From an uncultured Duncaniella sp. (GTDB taxonomy: Bacteria > Bacteroidota > Bacteroidia > Bacteroidales > Muribaculaceae): a stretch of 64,000 bases of DNA. Below the pieces are notes generated by a model. The model was not told where the DNA came from. It did no database searches and worked only from the letters and a program-made list of their open reading frames with translations. Positions 35,573-41,581 of this stretch are shown in pieces (positions within the stretch are counted from its first letter, which is position 1; each line of letters starts with the position of its first letter). Both the position numbers and the translations under genes were made by a program. The DNA lies in NCBI GenBank assembly GCA_910578515.1, contig CAJTQR010000002.1, positions 558,001 to 622,000 on the forward strand, read 5' to 3'.

Positions 35573-36334
35573 CTATTCGTTAGCTTCTTTAATCCAATCG
35601 TAGCCACGCTCTTCGAGTTCGAGCGCGAGTTCGGGTCCACCGGTCTTCACTATGCGTCCTTTGTAGAGGATATGTACGAAGTCGGGACGGATATAGTCGA
35701 GCAGACGCTGATAGTGAGTGATGACTATAGTGGCGTTTTTGCTTGTCTTGAGCTTGTTCACACCACCTGCCACCACGCGGAGGGCATCGATGTCGAGTCC
35801 GGAGTCAGTTTCATCAAGTATCGCGAGACGAGGTTCGAGCACTGCCATCTGGAATATCTCGTTCCTCTTTTTCTCTCCGCCTGAAAATCCTTCGTTGACC
35901 GAGCGTGACGCGAGTTTGTTGTCAAGCTCTACAATCGCTCTCTTCTGGCGCATAAGCTTAAGGAAGTCGCTTGCGCTGAGGGGTGCTTCATGGAAATATT
36001 TGCGTTTTGCGTTGACGGCTGCGCGCATGAAATTTACCATTGATACGCCGGGGATTTCCACCGGGTATTGGAACGAAAGGAAGAGTCCTTCGTGACTGCG
36101 GTCCTCAGGGGGGAGGTTGAGAAGGTCAACTCCGTGAAGCTTGGCTTCACCTTCGGTGACAGTGTAGGCAGGATTACCGGCGAGTACTCCTGAGAAAGTA
36201 CTTTTACCGGAACCGTTAGGACCCATGATGGCATGAACCTCGCCCTCGTTTATGGTAAGGTTGACACCTTTTAATATCTCCTTCCCATCGACGGAGGCGT
36301 GGAGATTGCGCACTTCAAGTAATATATTGCTCAT
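35573..36334 (-). CDS. sufC: Fe-S assembly ATPase SufC
   Basis: A 253-residue ABC-type ATPase that powers SufBCD. Walker A GPNGSGKST, signature FSGGEKKRNEI, Walker B LAILDETDSGLD, and switch His in VITHYQR are all present. It is the first gene of the local suf operon; no sufB lies upstream, where a promoter and tRNA genes occur instead. Confidence 0.95.
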   Translation of the reverse strand: MSNILLEVRNLHASVDGKEILKGVNLTINEGEVHAIMGPNGSGKSTFSGVLAGNPAYTVTEGEAKLHGVDLLNLPPEDRSHEGLFLSFQYPVEIPGVSMVNFMRAAVNAKRKYFHEAPLSASDFLKLMRQKRAIVELDNKLASRSVNEGFSGGEKKRNEIFQMAVLEPRLAILDETDSGLDIDALRVVAGGVNKLKTSKNATIVITHYQRLLDYIRPDFVHILYKGRIVKTGGPELALELEERGYDWIKEANE

Positions 36335-36383
36335 TTATTAAATAAGTATCAGTTTGAAATTTACTTATATTGCAATTTTTCTG

Positions 36384-36415
36384 CGAAATTACTTATTTTA
36401 TCTCATCTACCCAAA
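36384..36415 (-). promoter_or_regulatory. Promoter of sufCDS
   Basis: On the minus strand TTTG (36412-36415), 20 bp, then TAATTTCG (36384-36391), one mismatch in the -7 element, about 50 bases before sufC. Confidence 0.6.
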
Positions 36416-36582
36416 CATTTTCGTCAGGAGTTTTGTTTGTGCGGTTCCTGAAGGGTATCGGACTTATAAGGGATTTAATGCCAATTTTATTTAAATAGGT
36501 TTGGAATGTTGCGGTTGTTTAGATGAAATTTTGGTCAGTTTGTAAGAAAATAGAGAGGCAATGTAAAATTCTTTTGGAAATA

Positions 36583-36614
36583 TTTGCACGGTTTGGAATT
36601 TGGTGTTAACTTTG
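36583..36614 (+). promoter_or_regulatory. Promoter of first tRNA-Asp copy
   Basis: TTTG (36583-36586), 20 bp, TAACTTTG (36607-36614). A conserved leader of about 75 nt lies between the promoter and the tRNA. Confidence 0.75.
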
Positions 36615-36693
36615 CACTCGCAAAACGGAAACAGCGACGAGGCTAAGGGTAGCCACTGAAAGTCAGATTTTCCGGATGCACCTCTAAAAACTT

Positions 36694-36767
36694 GGTGTGG
36701 TAGTTCAGCTGGTTAGAATACCTGCCTGTCACGCAGGGGGTCGCGGGTTCGAGTCCCGTCCATACCG
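36694..36767 (+). tRNA. tRNA-Asp (GTC), copy 1
   Basis: 74 nt with acceptor stem GGTGTGG/CCATACC, D-arm AGTTCAGCTGGTTAGAAT, anticodon GTC at 36728-36730 in a CCTGC/GCAGG stem, and T-arm GCGGGTTCGAGTCCCGT. CCA is not encoded. Confidence 0.95.
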
Positions 36768-36781
36768 CTGAGGAGAGAGGA

Positions 36782-36828
36782 GAATGAGTAATTGATAAGC
36801 TTCGGCTTTCGTTACTCATTCTTTTTTT
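36782..36828 (+). terminator. Terminator of tRNA-Asp copy 1
   Basis: Outer stem gaatgagtaa/ttactcattc with an inner aagc-TTCG-gctt tetraloop hairpin, then seven T. Confidence 0.85.
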
Positions 36829-36910
36829 ATGCCAAAAGTGCTGATAGGATACTTCTGAAACGTGATTTCTATGGAATTCGAATAAAAAATTGAAAAATTT
36901 TTCAAAAATA

Positions 36911-36942
36911 TTTGCATAGTATAGATTTCAGCATTAACTTTG
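36911..36942 (+). promoter_or_regulatory. Promoter of second tRNA-Asp copy
   Basis: TTTG (36911-36914), 20 bp, TAACTTTG (36935-36942), same layout as copy 1. Confidence 0.75.
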
Positions 36943-37022
36943 CACTCGCAAAACGGAAACAGTGACGAGGCTAAGCGTAGCCACCGAAAGTCGGATTTTC
37001 CGGATGCACCTCTAAAAAACTT

Positions 37023-37096
37023 GGTGTGGTAGTTCAGCTGGTTAGAATACCTGCCTGTCACGCAGGGGGTCGCGGGTTCGAGTCCCGTCCATACCG
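37023..37096 (+). tRNA. tRNA-Asp (GTC), copy 2
   Basis: Identical in sequence to copy 1 over 74 nt, anticodon GTC at 37057-37059. Confidence 0.95.
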
Positions 37097-37110
37097 CTGA
37101 GGAGAGAGGA

Positions 37111-37157
37111 GAATGACTGATTGCTAATCTTCGGATTGCGTTAGTCATTCTTTTTTT
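37111..37157 (+). terminator. Terminator of tRNA-Asp copy 2
   Basis: Outer stem gaatgact/agtcattc and inner aatc-TTCG-gatt hairpin, then seven T. Both stems differ from copy 1 by paired changes. Confidence 0.85.
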
Positions 37158-37201
37158 ATGCATATATTAATTCTCATAGTATCCACTCTCCGTTATACAT
37201 A

Positions 37202-37245
37202 AACTGCACCCCAAAAGTTATACACAAATCTTTTGGGGTGCAGTT
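37202..37245. repeat. 16-bp palindrome like fused IS3-type ends
   Basis: aactgcaccccaaaag at 37202-37217 is a perfect inverted repeat of 37230-37245 with a 12-nt centre. The sequence TGCACCCCAAAAGTT resembles terminal inverted repeats of IS3/IS150-group elements from memory. Either an internally deleted IS remnant or a stable hairpin; no transposase is present. Confidence 0.45.
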
Positions 37246-37366
37246 CTCATATATGCAGAGGAGATTATGTTGTCGTTGTCTGCATTCTATTTAACTAAAT
37301 GGCATTTATGAATAGGCAAGTGAGAAGCATTATTGCATTTAATATCTTGTTCATAGACTTATGATA

Positions 37367-38059
37367 TTATTTTAGTTGATTGATTTTTGAACATACTTGC
37401 TGAACGTGGTCAAGACCATACAAAAGAGAATGGCTGTCAATCCCCATCCACATAAACAGTTTGTGGAGTGTCTGATAAGCGTTCAGTATGTAGGAGGTTT
37501 CGATTTCGGGTTGGCGTCGTGCAAAACATATTGGCTCATGGTGGGCAATTCGGTTGCGGAGAATGTTTATGCCATCCAGCTCGTTGAATATAAATGTGTT
37601 GTTATATTGAACTTCTGCCGATGAACGGGGCTTGTTGGGAAATATTGCAAGTAAGGTACGCCCGACAGCCCTGTATTGAGGATTGGCAAACATATACTTC
37701 CACACTCCGAACTCCATCTCGGCAAGAAGTTTAGGATGTGAATAGGATTCGTCACGCATCAGTCGGTTATATGCTTTCTTTATGATTTTTGCGCTGTCAC
37801 GACAACCGGGTACATCAAATATTCCTCCATCAAGCACGGCATCGCGCAGCCAATCTTCTCCGAATCGTTCAGTTAGAATACGGTTAATAGCATTTCTAAC
37901 TGCTACTTCAAAACAACTCAGAAGGGTGAATACCTCTTGAGACAGGTTGAGGTTCAACCTGTAAAGGGTCATCGTCTTCCGGGTATTGTTGCCGCATGCT
38001 AAAAGGTAGCGTTGAAGCCGTTCTTCCGACAATATGTGTTGAAATTCAGAATATTTCAT
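37367..38059 (-). CDS. Abi_2 (AbiD/AbiF-like) abortive-infection family protein
   Basis: A 230-residue helical cytoplasmic protein matching the Abi_2 family: opening YSEFQHILSEERLQRYLLAC, then the core LLSCFEVAVRNAINRILTERFG, AEMEFGVWKYMF, and the late motif INILRNRIAHHEPIC. The Arg-x4-His spacing in the last motif (RNRIAHH) fits the HEPN RNase signature, so an RNA-cleaving growth-arrest effector in phage defence is plausible. No partner antitoxin gene is adjacent. Its 115-base leader contains two hairpins and overlaps a predicted plus-strand small RNA, which may supply the control. It stands alone in an accessory region next to the duplicated tRNA-Asp genes. Confidence 0.8.
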   Translation of the reverse strand: MKYSEFQHILSEERLQRYLLACGNNTRKTMTLYRLNLNLSQEVFTLLSCFEVAVRNAINRILTERFGEDWLRDAVLDGGIFDVPGCRDSAKIIKKAYNRLMRDESYSHPKLLAEMEFGVWKYMFANPQYRAVGRTLLAIFPNKPRSSAEVQYNNTFIFNELDGINILRNRIAHHEPICFARRQPEIETSYILNAYQTLHKLFMWMGIDSHSLLYGLDHVQQVCSKINQLK

Positions 38060-38087
38060 CCGATTTTGCGATTTTTTACATGCCGAA

Positions 38088-38178
38088 TTTGTTTATAAAT
38101 AAAAATCTCACTACTTTTGTAGTGTTGATTCCCGGTAGCCCCTGATACGTCAAGCTATCGGGTTTAGTTTTTTATAGT
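38088..38178 (+). ncRNA. Predicted small RNA antisense to the Abi leader
   Basis: TTTG (38088-38091), 20 bp, TACTTTTG (38112-38119) is a full plus-strand promoter. Transcription from about 38125 would give some 50 nt with the hairpin cccggtagc/gctatcggg (38131-38162, one G-U) and the tail TTTAGTTTTTTAT, a terminator. There is no ORF. The RNA would be complementary to the first part of the Abi transcript. This is a prediction from promoter and terminator layout. Confidence 0.4.
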
Positions 38179-38188
38179 AGCAAAGATA
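38109..38188 (-). promoter_or_regulatory. Abi gene leader with -7 element and two hairpins
   Basis: TATCTTTG (38181-38188) on the minus strand gives a leader starting near 38175. It holds hairpin 38131-38162 and then cactac-AAAA-gtagtg (38109-38124) followed by ATTTTTATTT, which looks like an intrinsic terminator placed about 50 bases before the Abi start. No good -33 element was found. Confidence 0.4.
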
Positions 38189-38298
38189 ATGTATTTCTCT
38201 GATATATTGGCACTAAAACCGGCTTAATTTGCACCGGATACTTGGATTCTATGTGTTGAATAGGCAAGAGAGTAAAAATAAAATGATTGTATTTCTAT

Positions 38299-38721
38299 TC
38301 ATTGTTGCTTGATTGAATTATATATATTTTTAATGAGGATAGTATCAGGGCTTGTAATTTGGAATGCTCCGCTTTCGATGCGGGCATTGATTTGCGGTGC
38401 CGTTATCACAGAATCATTATAGACGAAGCCCAATCTTTTGCCAATTAACCGCTCGGTGCCATCTGCCCATTGCTGGCGTTTTTCTGGTTTTACACGTCCT
38501 TGAATCAATGACTGAATTACGGTGTCGCCATTGAGTATAAAAGTATCCCGGATAATCGTTATCCGCTCAAAGTCCATGACATTAGCCAACGGTTTGCCTA
38601 CAATCGAATTGTCCGGGTGGTCGGCAATCGGATACCACCCGTTGACCCTGCGATGCGAAGAGCAAGCGCAGAGAGTCAGAATTAATACTGTCAGAAATGC
38701 TGTGATTGATTGTCTGTTCAT
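38299..38721 (-). CDS. Lipoprotein with SecD P1-head-like segment
   Basis: A 140-residue lipoprotein (lipobox CACS/ LCAC, Cys about 20). The region LGFVYNDSVITAPQINARIESG AFQI matches the head part of the SecDF P1 domain, where SecD reads like LAIVLDGKVxSAPxIxxxIxxG. Upstream FERITIIRDTFILNGDTVIQS fits the preceding strands. Its size means only the P1-like module is present, with no SecD membrane helices. Function unknown; possibly a freestanding periplasmic P1 homologue. It has its own -7 element. Confidence 0.55.
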   Translation of the reverse strand: MNRQSITAFLTVLILTLCACSSHRRVNGWYPIADHPDNSIVGKPLANVMDFERITIIRDTFILNGDTVIQSLIQGRVKPEKRQQWADGTERLIGKRLGFVYNDSVITAPQINARIESGAFQITSPDTILIKNIYNSIKQQ

Positions 38722-38767
38722 ATCTCAACGGGCTAAAAACAGGAAAATTCGTTGCTGAATCAACACG

Positions 38768-38775
38768 CAAAGTTA
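38768..38775 (-). promoter_or_regulatory. -7 element of the SecD-like lipoprotein gene
   Basis: TAACTTTG on the minus strand 47 bases before the start. A -33 candidate TTG lies 23 bp upstream, inside the terminator of the next gene. Confidence 0.5.
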
Positions 38776-38779
38776 CCGT

Positions 38780-38820
38780 AAATAAAAATAAAAGCTCTCA
38801 ACATTTGTTGAGAGCCAAGG
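38780..38820 (-). terminator. Terminator of the XRE/membrane operon
   Basis: On the minus strand gctctcaac/gttgagagc with a 4-nt loop is followed by TTTTATTTTTATT, about 95 bases after the PH-like gene stop. Confidence 0.8.
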
Positions 38821-38910
38821 ATTTTAACACTATTTTCCCGATATTCTTTCGCGATTGGTTCAGTGCAGATGTATGATTTTCAGGAAATAAGCGGAGCCTT
38901 TGAAAAACAT

Positions 38911-39390
38911 TTATTTGCACAGTTGAGATTTTATGTAGTCAACCATCGAAACGGCATTGTCGCAGCCGAGAACATATTGTTTGCCATCTTTCATTTTGAT
39001 GAGAAAGCAGTTGCTCCGGCTGCCATAGTAACCAAAATAGGCTCCTATCATGATGTCGCTGAAATATCCCCAATAACCGAAAAATCCACCGCTGGCGCAC
39101 AGCCTTAAACCTCCGGCAGAGGGATAGCAGGTATCAACGGACTGTATTGAATCATAGTTAAATACCTTGGGCGAAGAAAGCAGGCGATGAAGCGTGACGC
39201 TTGATTCGTTTGCTTGAATAGATTTCGGACAAAAGTAAAGCCCGGCAATTATTGTAACTCCCATTATAATGCAGAAAAGAGTGAGCTTATCCACATTGCC
39301 AAGGAGTGAGAAGATTCCCACCACGCAGAGTATCAGTACTACGGCGGTGATAATCAGAGAATATGTGCTGAATTTGACTTTTTGTTTCAT
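38911..39390 (-). CDS. PH-like-domain membrane protein
   Basis: A 159-residue protein with two hydrophobic helices at about 10-32 and 35-53, followed by a beta-rich soluble domain: ESSVTLHRLLSS, FNYDSIQSVDTC, SNCFLIKMKDGKQYVLGCDN and a final helix VSMVDYIKSQL. This resembles bacterial PH-type (bPH) domains. An unusual Gly/Tyr/Phe-rich loop (GGFFGYWGYFSD, GAYFGYYGS) lies in the middle. Third gene of an operon with an XRE regulator and a membrane protein, 11 bp after the regulator. Function unknown. Confidence 0.6.
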   Translation of the reverse strand: MKQKVKFSTYSLIITAVVLILCVVGIFSLLGNVDKLTLFCIIMGVTIIAGLYFCPKSIQANESSVTLHRLLSSPKVFNYDSIQSVDTCYPSAGGLRLCASGGFFGYWGYFSDIMIGAYFGYYGSRSNCFLIKMKDGKQYVLGCDNAVSMVDYIKSQLCK

Positions 39391-39401
39391 ATCGGTATTG
39401 T

Positions 39402-39602
39402 TTAATCGGTTTCTTCAAGAATGAAAATGCTCTCGACCGACTTGCCAAAAAATCGGCTTATTTTAAGAGCTAATGGAGTGGACGGGAGGAAGCGGTTTTT
39501 CTCAATCGCCACAATTGTCTGGCGACTTACTCCGACAGCTTCGGCAAGCTGCTGTTGAGTAATATTCAGCTCGGCGCGCTCCACTTTAATCCTGTTCTTC
39601 AT
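39402..39602 (-). CDS. XRE-family transcriptional regulator
   Basis: A 66-residue helix-turn-helix protein: MKNRIKVERAELNITQQQLAEAVGVSRQTIVAIEKNRFLPS, then ALKISRFFGKSVESIF. This is the minimal Cro/YozG-like XRE type. The start at 39602 is chosen since the longer frame adds non-family residues. It overlaps the upstream membrane-protein gene by 17 bp, implying coupled translation. It probably autoregulates the operon promoter at 40037-40067. Confidence 0.88.
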   Translation of the reverse strand: MKNRIKVERAELNITQQQLAEAVGVSRQTIVAIEKNRFLPSTPLALKISRFFGKSVESIFILEETD

Positions 39603-40008
39603 CTTCGCACATCTTATTATAACGGTGCATTTCCAGACGGAAGTTGCACACGAAAATGATTGGGAAAAGCACAAGATTGAAAACAGCGAACACCAGGAAT
39701 TTAACACCATTAATCAAAATTGTGCAGCCTACAAGCAGTGCCACATAAGCATAAATAGAGTTGAGGAGCGACGCAAGGCGGATTGACTTTGTCATTTCGT
39801 CCTCTACCCGTTCCTTGGAGCATACGATAAACAAAGCTCCGAGGGCTATCCCTATAATCGCAGAGTCAATTGCTAAGGTTTCCGCAATGCCAGCTCCAAA
39901 TACCGGTATGCTGGAATAAATAGCGATGCCTGTAATCAGCGACAGGACAAACATAATCCAGCCAATCGGTTGGAAGATGTGTGGGAAAAGGTAATTCTTC
40001 ATAAGCAT
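39586..40008 (-). CDS. Small membrane protein of an XRE operon
   Basis: A 140-residue integral membrane protein with four predicted helices (about 12-33, 43-64, 78-103, 105-124) and a charged tail ending EDEEQD. The start could be 40008 or 40002 (MLMKN). Paired membrane protein and YozG-like XRE regulators are widespread in Firmicutes and Bacteroidetes; roles proposed include sensing of membrane state. Not recognised beyond this pairing. Confidence 0.65.
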   Translation of the reverse strand: MLMKNYLFPHIFQPIGWIMFVLSLITGIAIYSSIPVFGAGIAETLAIDSAIIGIALGALFIVCSKERVEDEMTKSIRLASLLNSIYAYVALLVGCTILINGVKFLVFAVFNLVLFPIIFVCNFRLEMHRYNKMCEDEEQD

Positions 40009-40036
40009 GGGTGTTGATGAGTATTCTGGTTAAGCG

Positions 40037-40067
40037 CAAAGGTAAAATAATATTTTCAGATAGACAA
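40037..40067 (-). promoter_or_regulatory. Promoter of the membrane/XRE/PH operon
   Basis: On the minus strand TTG (40065-40067), 20 bp, TACCTTTG (40037-40044), about 30 bases before the start. Confidence 0.7.
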
Positions 40068-40126
40068 GTATACTTTACATTTTGTCGAATAATATTTACC
40101 TTTATCATCTCATTTCTCTACGTCGT

Positions 40127-40543
40127 ACTGGGTTTCTTGGCATTTGGGAAAGTCTATATAACCCCGATTTCAAACCTCTCGAATTTGAGGGGTTTAGAAA
40201 AGAAGCGGGCTTAAATGCCTTTACGCTATCCCTGAAGAAATGGATTTAAACAACAAATGCCATTGGTTGGATTTCCAAATCCGGACGCTATGGCGGTACT
40301 TATGCCCATAAGTATATTGCGTTCAAATTTGCAAGTTGGATTTCCGTTGAGTTTGAATTGTATATAGTCAAGGAGTTCCAACGACTTAAAGCGGAGGAAC
40401 AAAAAGCGTTAGGTTGGTCGGCGAAGCGTGAGTTGTTGAAAATCAACTACCGCATACATACCGATGCCATTCTACTCCAATTTAATGAAACCGTTACATC
40501 TGCGTGGTACAAGCGGGGTGCAAAAACGCATATCGCAGTATGA
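40127..40543 (+). pseudogene. KilA-N domain protein remnant with in-frame stop
   Basis: Read in one frame the region gives FLGIWESLYNPDFKPLEFEG, FRKEAGLNAFTLSLKKWI, a TAA stop at 40247-40249, then TTNAIGWISKSGRYGGTYAH, a helix matching WISVEFELYIVKEFQRL and GWSAKRELLKINYRIHTDAI. This is the KilA-N domain found in phage and mobile-element proteins. The 5' end is missing before about 40127 and no start codon is left; the stop lies where relatives have Glu. It is clearly degenerate. It marks past phage or mobile DNA in this region. Confidence 0.75.
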
Positions 40544-40547
40544 ACTG

Positions 40548-40576
40548 AAAAGACCTCGACTTTGTCGAGGTCTTTT
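40548..40576. terminator. Bidirectional terminator
   Basis: A 13-bp perfect stem (aaaagacctcgac/gtcgaggtctttt, 3-nt loop) right after the KilA-N remnant, with A and T tails for both strands. Confidence 0.8.
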
Positions 40577-40625
40577 CTATTTTGCAAATAAGCAATCTAA
40601 TGTGATAGGCACAAATCTTATCGCA

Positions 40626-41024
40626 TTAATTAGGGAGTTGTACAATAGAAATAGTCCCTTCATTTTTGATGGAGCCTTTTGATACAACAAAATCAACATT
40701 ATCGTGTCGCACAGCACCAGTATTGTTATCAAGGACATGGATACTCAAGGACGCTTCTCCAAAAGTAACCATAGACCAATCGTGAGCACTGTATGGGGGA
40801 CGAAGGTTTAAGTTATCGAAATTCCCCGAGAGTGAGACTTGAATATATTGCTGTTTTCCATTTATGGTTACTTCACATTCATGTTTGATGATTTGGACTT
40901 CACCTCCATATTTGCCCAATTCTACGTCAATTGAAAACAAATCAGCATAGGGTTCGTCTTTATCATCATCGCAAGATATGAGCAAAAACGGGAATATAAA
41001 TAATAGGTATCGAAGTAGTTTCAT
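40626..41024 (-). CDS. Small lipoprotein of unknown function
   Basis: A 132-residue lipoprotein: hydrophobic start (MKLLRYLLFIFPFLLISC), Cys18, then DDDKDEP, an acidic signal typical of surface export in Bacteroidetes. The rest is beta-rich (GGEVQIIKHECEVTING, ASLSIHVLDNNTG, GTISIVQLPN), like a single Ig-like or BACON-like sandwich. The gene is isolated, with its own promoter lying in the first direct repeat. Function unknown. Confidence 0.6.
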   Translation of the reverse strand: MKLLRYLLFIFPFLLISCDDDKDEPYADLFSIDVELGKYGGEVQIIKHECEVTINGKQQYIQVSLSGNFDNLNLRPPYSAHDWSMVTFGEASLSIHVLDNNTGAVRHDNVDFVVSKGSIKNEGTISIVQLPN

Positions 41025-41109
41025 GTTATTTTAGTTGAGGATTTTAGAATGAGTAATCTTTATATTTTTTTCAAAATGTCTCAGGCTGTTTATGTAGTCC
41101 ATCCAAAAA

Positions 41110-41138
41110 CAAAAGTACTAAAAATAGTTGGATTCCAA
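41110..41138 (-). promoter_or_regulatory. Promoter of the small lipoprotein gene
   Basis: On the minus strand TTG (41136-41138), 18 bp, TACTTTTG (41110-41117). The -33 part lies inside direct repeat 1. Confidence 0.5.
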
Positions 41139-41179
41139 GTATTTTCAAGCAAAAAATTATGTTATTACAGCCGTGAGGT
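41123..41179 (+). repeat. 57-bp direct repeat, copy 1
   Basis: Matches 41424-41481 except for one base of length in a T-run and two substitutions. The core starts GTTGGATTCC and ends ATTACAGC. Confidence 0.85.
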
Positions 41180-41185
41180 ATAAAA

Positions 41186-41425
41186 ATGAAACCTAATTTC
41201 AAAGTGGTCGAATTTGACCACTTTAGAACGAGTGCAGGTTTACCATCTTTTGTATTGAGTGCTTCGGAATGGATTGAGAGAATCGCTCTCCCTGCAATCG
41301 GTGCCGGATTGGGTGGCTTGAAGTGGGATGAAGTGAAAGATGTCCTGAATAGAGTGTCTGCCGATTACCCAACCATCGAATTGTATGTTGTGGAAGCTTA
41401 CCAAAGCGCCAGCCCCATATCATAA
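41186..41425 (+). pseudogene. Macro-domain protein C-terminal fragment
   Basis: A 79-residue frame. Residues 28-72 (IERIALPAIGAGLGGLKWDE, then VLNRVSADYPTIELYVVEAY) match the end of TARG1/DarG-like macro domains that handle ADP-ribose. Residues 1-27 do not look like the rest of a macro domain, so the N-terminal two thirds are lost and the frame is probably a fusion scar. It is bracketed by direct repeats, and its stop codon lies at the first bases of copy 2. DarG-type macro domains serve as antitoxins; no toxin is present. Confidence 0.6.
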
Positions 41426-41481
41426 TAGTTGGATTCCAAGTATTTTTCAAGCAAAAAAAGATGTTATTACAGCCGTGAGGT
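41424..41481 (+). repeat. 58-bp direct repeat, copy 2
   Basis: Second copy of the repeat at 41123-41179, 244 bases further on. Remaining sequence to the barrel gene at 41582 holds no ORF or clear promoter. Confidence 0.85.
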
Positions 41482-41581
41482 TTAGGTAGGGAACAAAACA
41501 GTAGTTGTGCGCAATGGAGTGACAGTAGAACTATTAAATCTTAACACATGTTTAGATTATATATTATAAAGGTCCTCCCTT

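Larger units (their letters stand above)
36606..36828 (+). repeat. Tandem duplication, copy 1 (tRNA-Asp transcription unit)
   Basis: 223 bases, from TTAACTTTG of the promoter to the T-run of the terminator, repeat at 36934-37157. Outside the terminator stem the copies differ at only a few leader positions and one base of length; the -33 TTTG with 20-bp spacing is also kept. Confidence 0.85.
36934..37157 (+). repeat. Tandem duplication, copy 2 (tRNA-Asp transcription unit)
   Basis: 224 bases matching copy 1 at 36606-36828. The spacer between copies is 105 bases without an ORF. Most differences lie in the terminator and are compensatory. Confidence 0.85.

Noticed and set aside
38160..38178. 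preQ1-I riboswitch tail-like sequence (TATAAAAAACTAA on minus strand)
   Set aside because: The required upstream stem with a C-rich loop is missing on the minus strand, and no queuosine gene follows.
41123..41481. CRISPR array
   Set aside because: Only two repeats 244 bases apart, identity extends past the core, no further units and no cas gene in the window.
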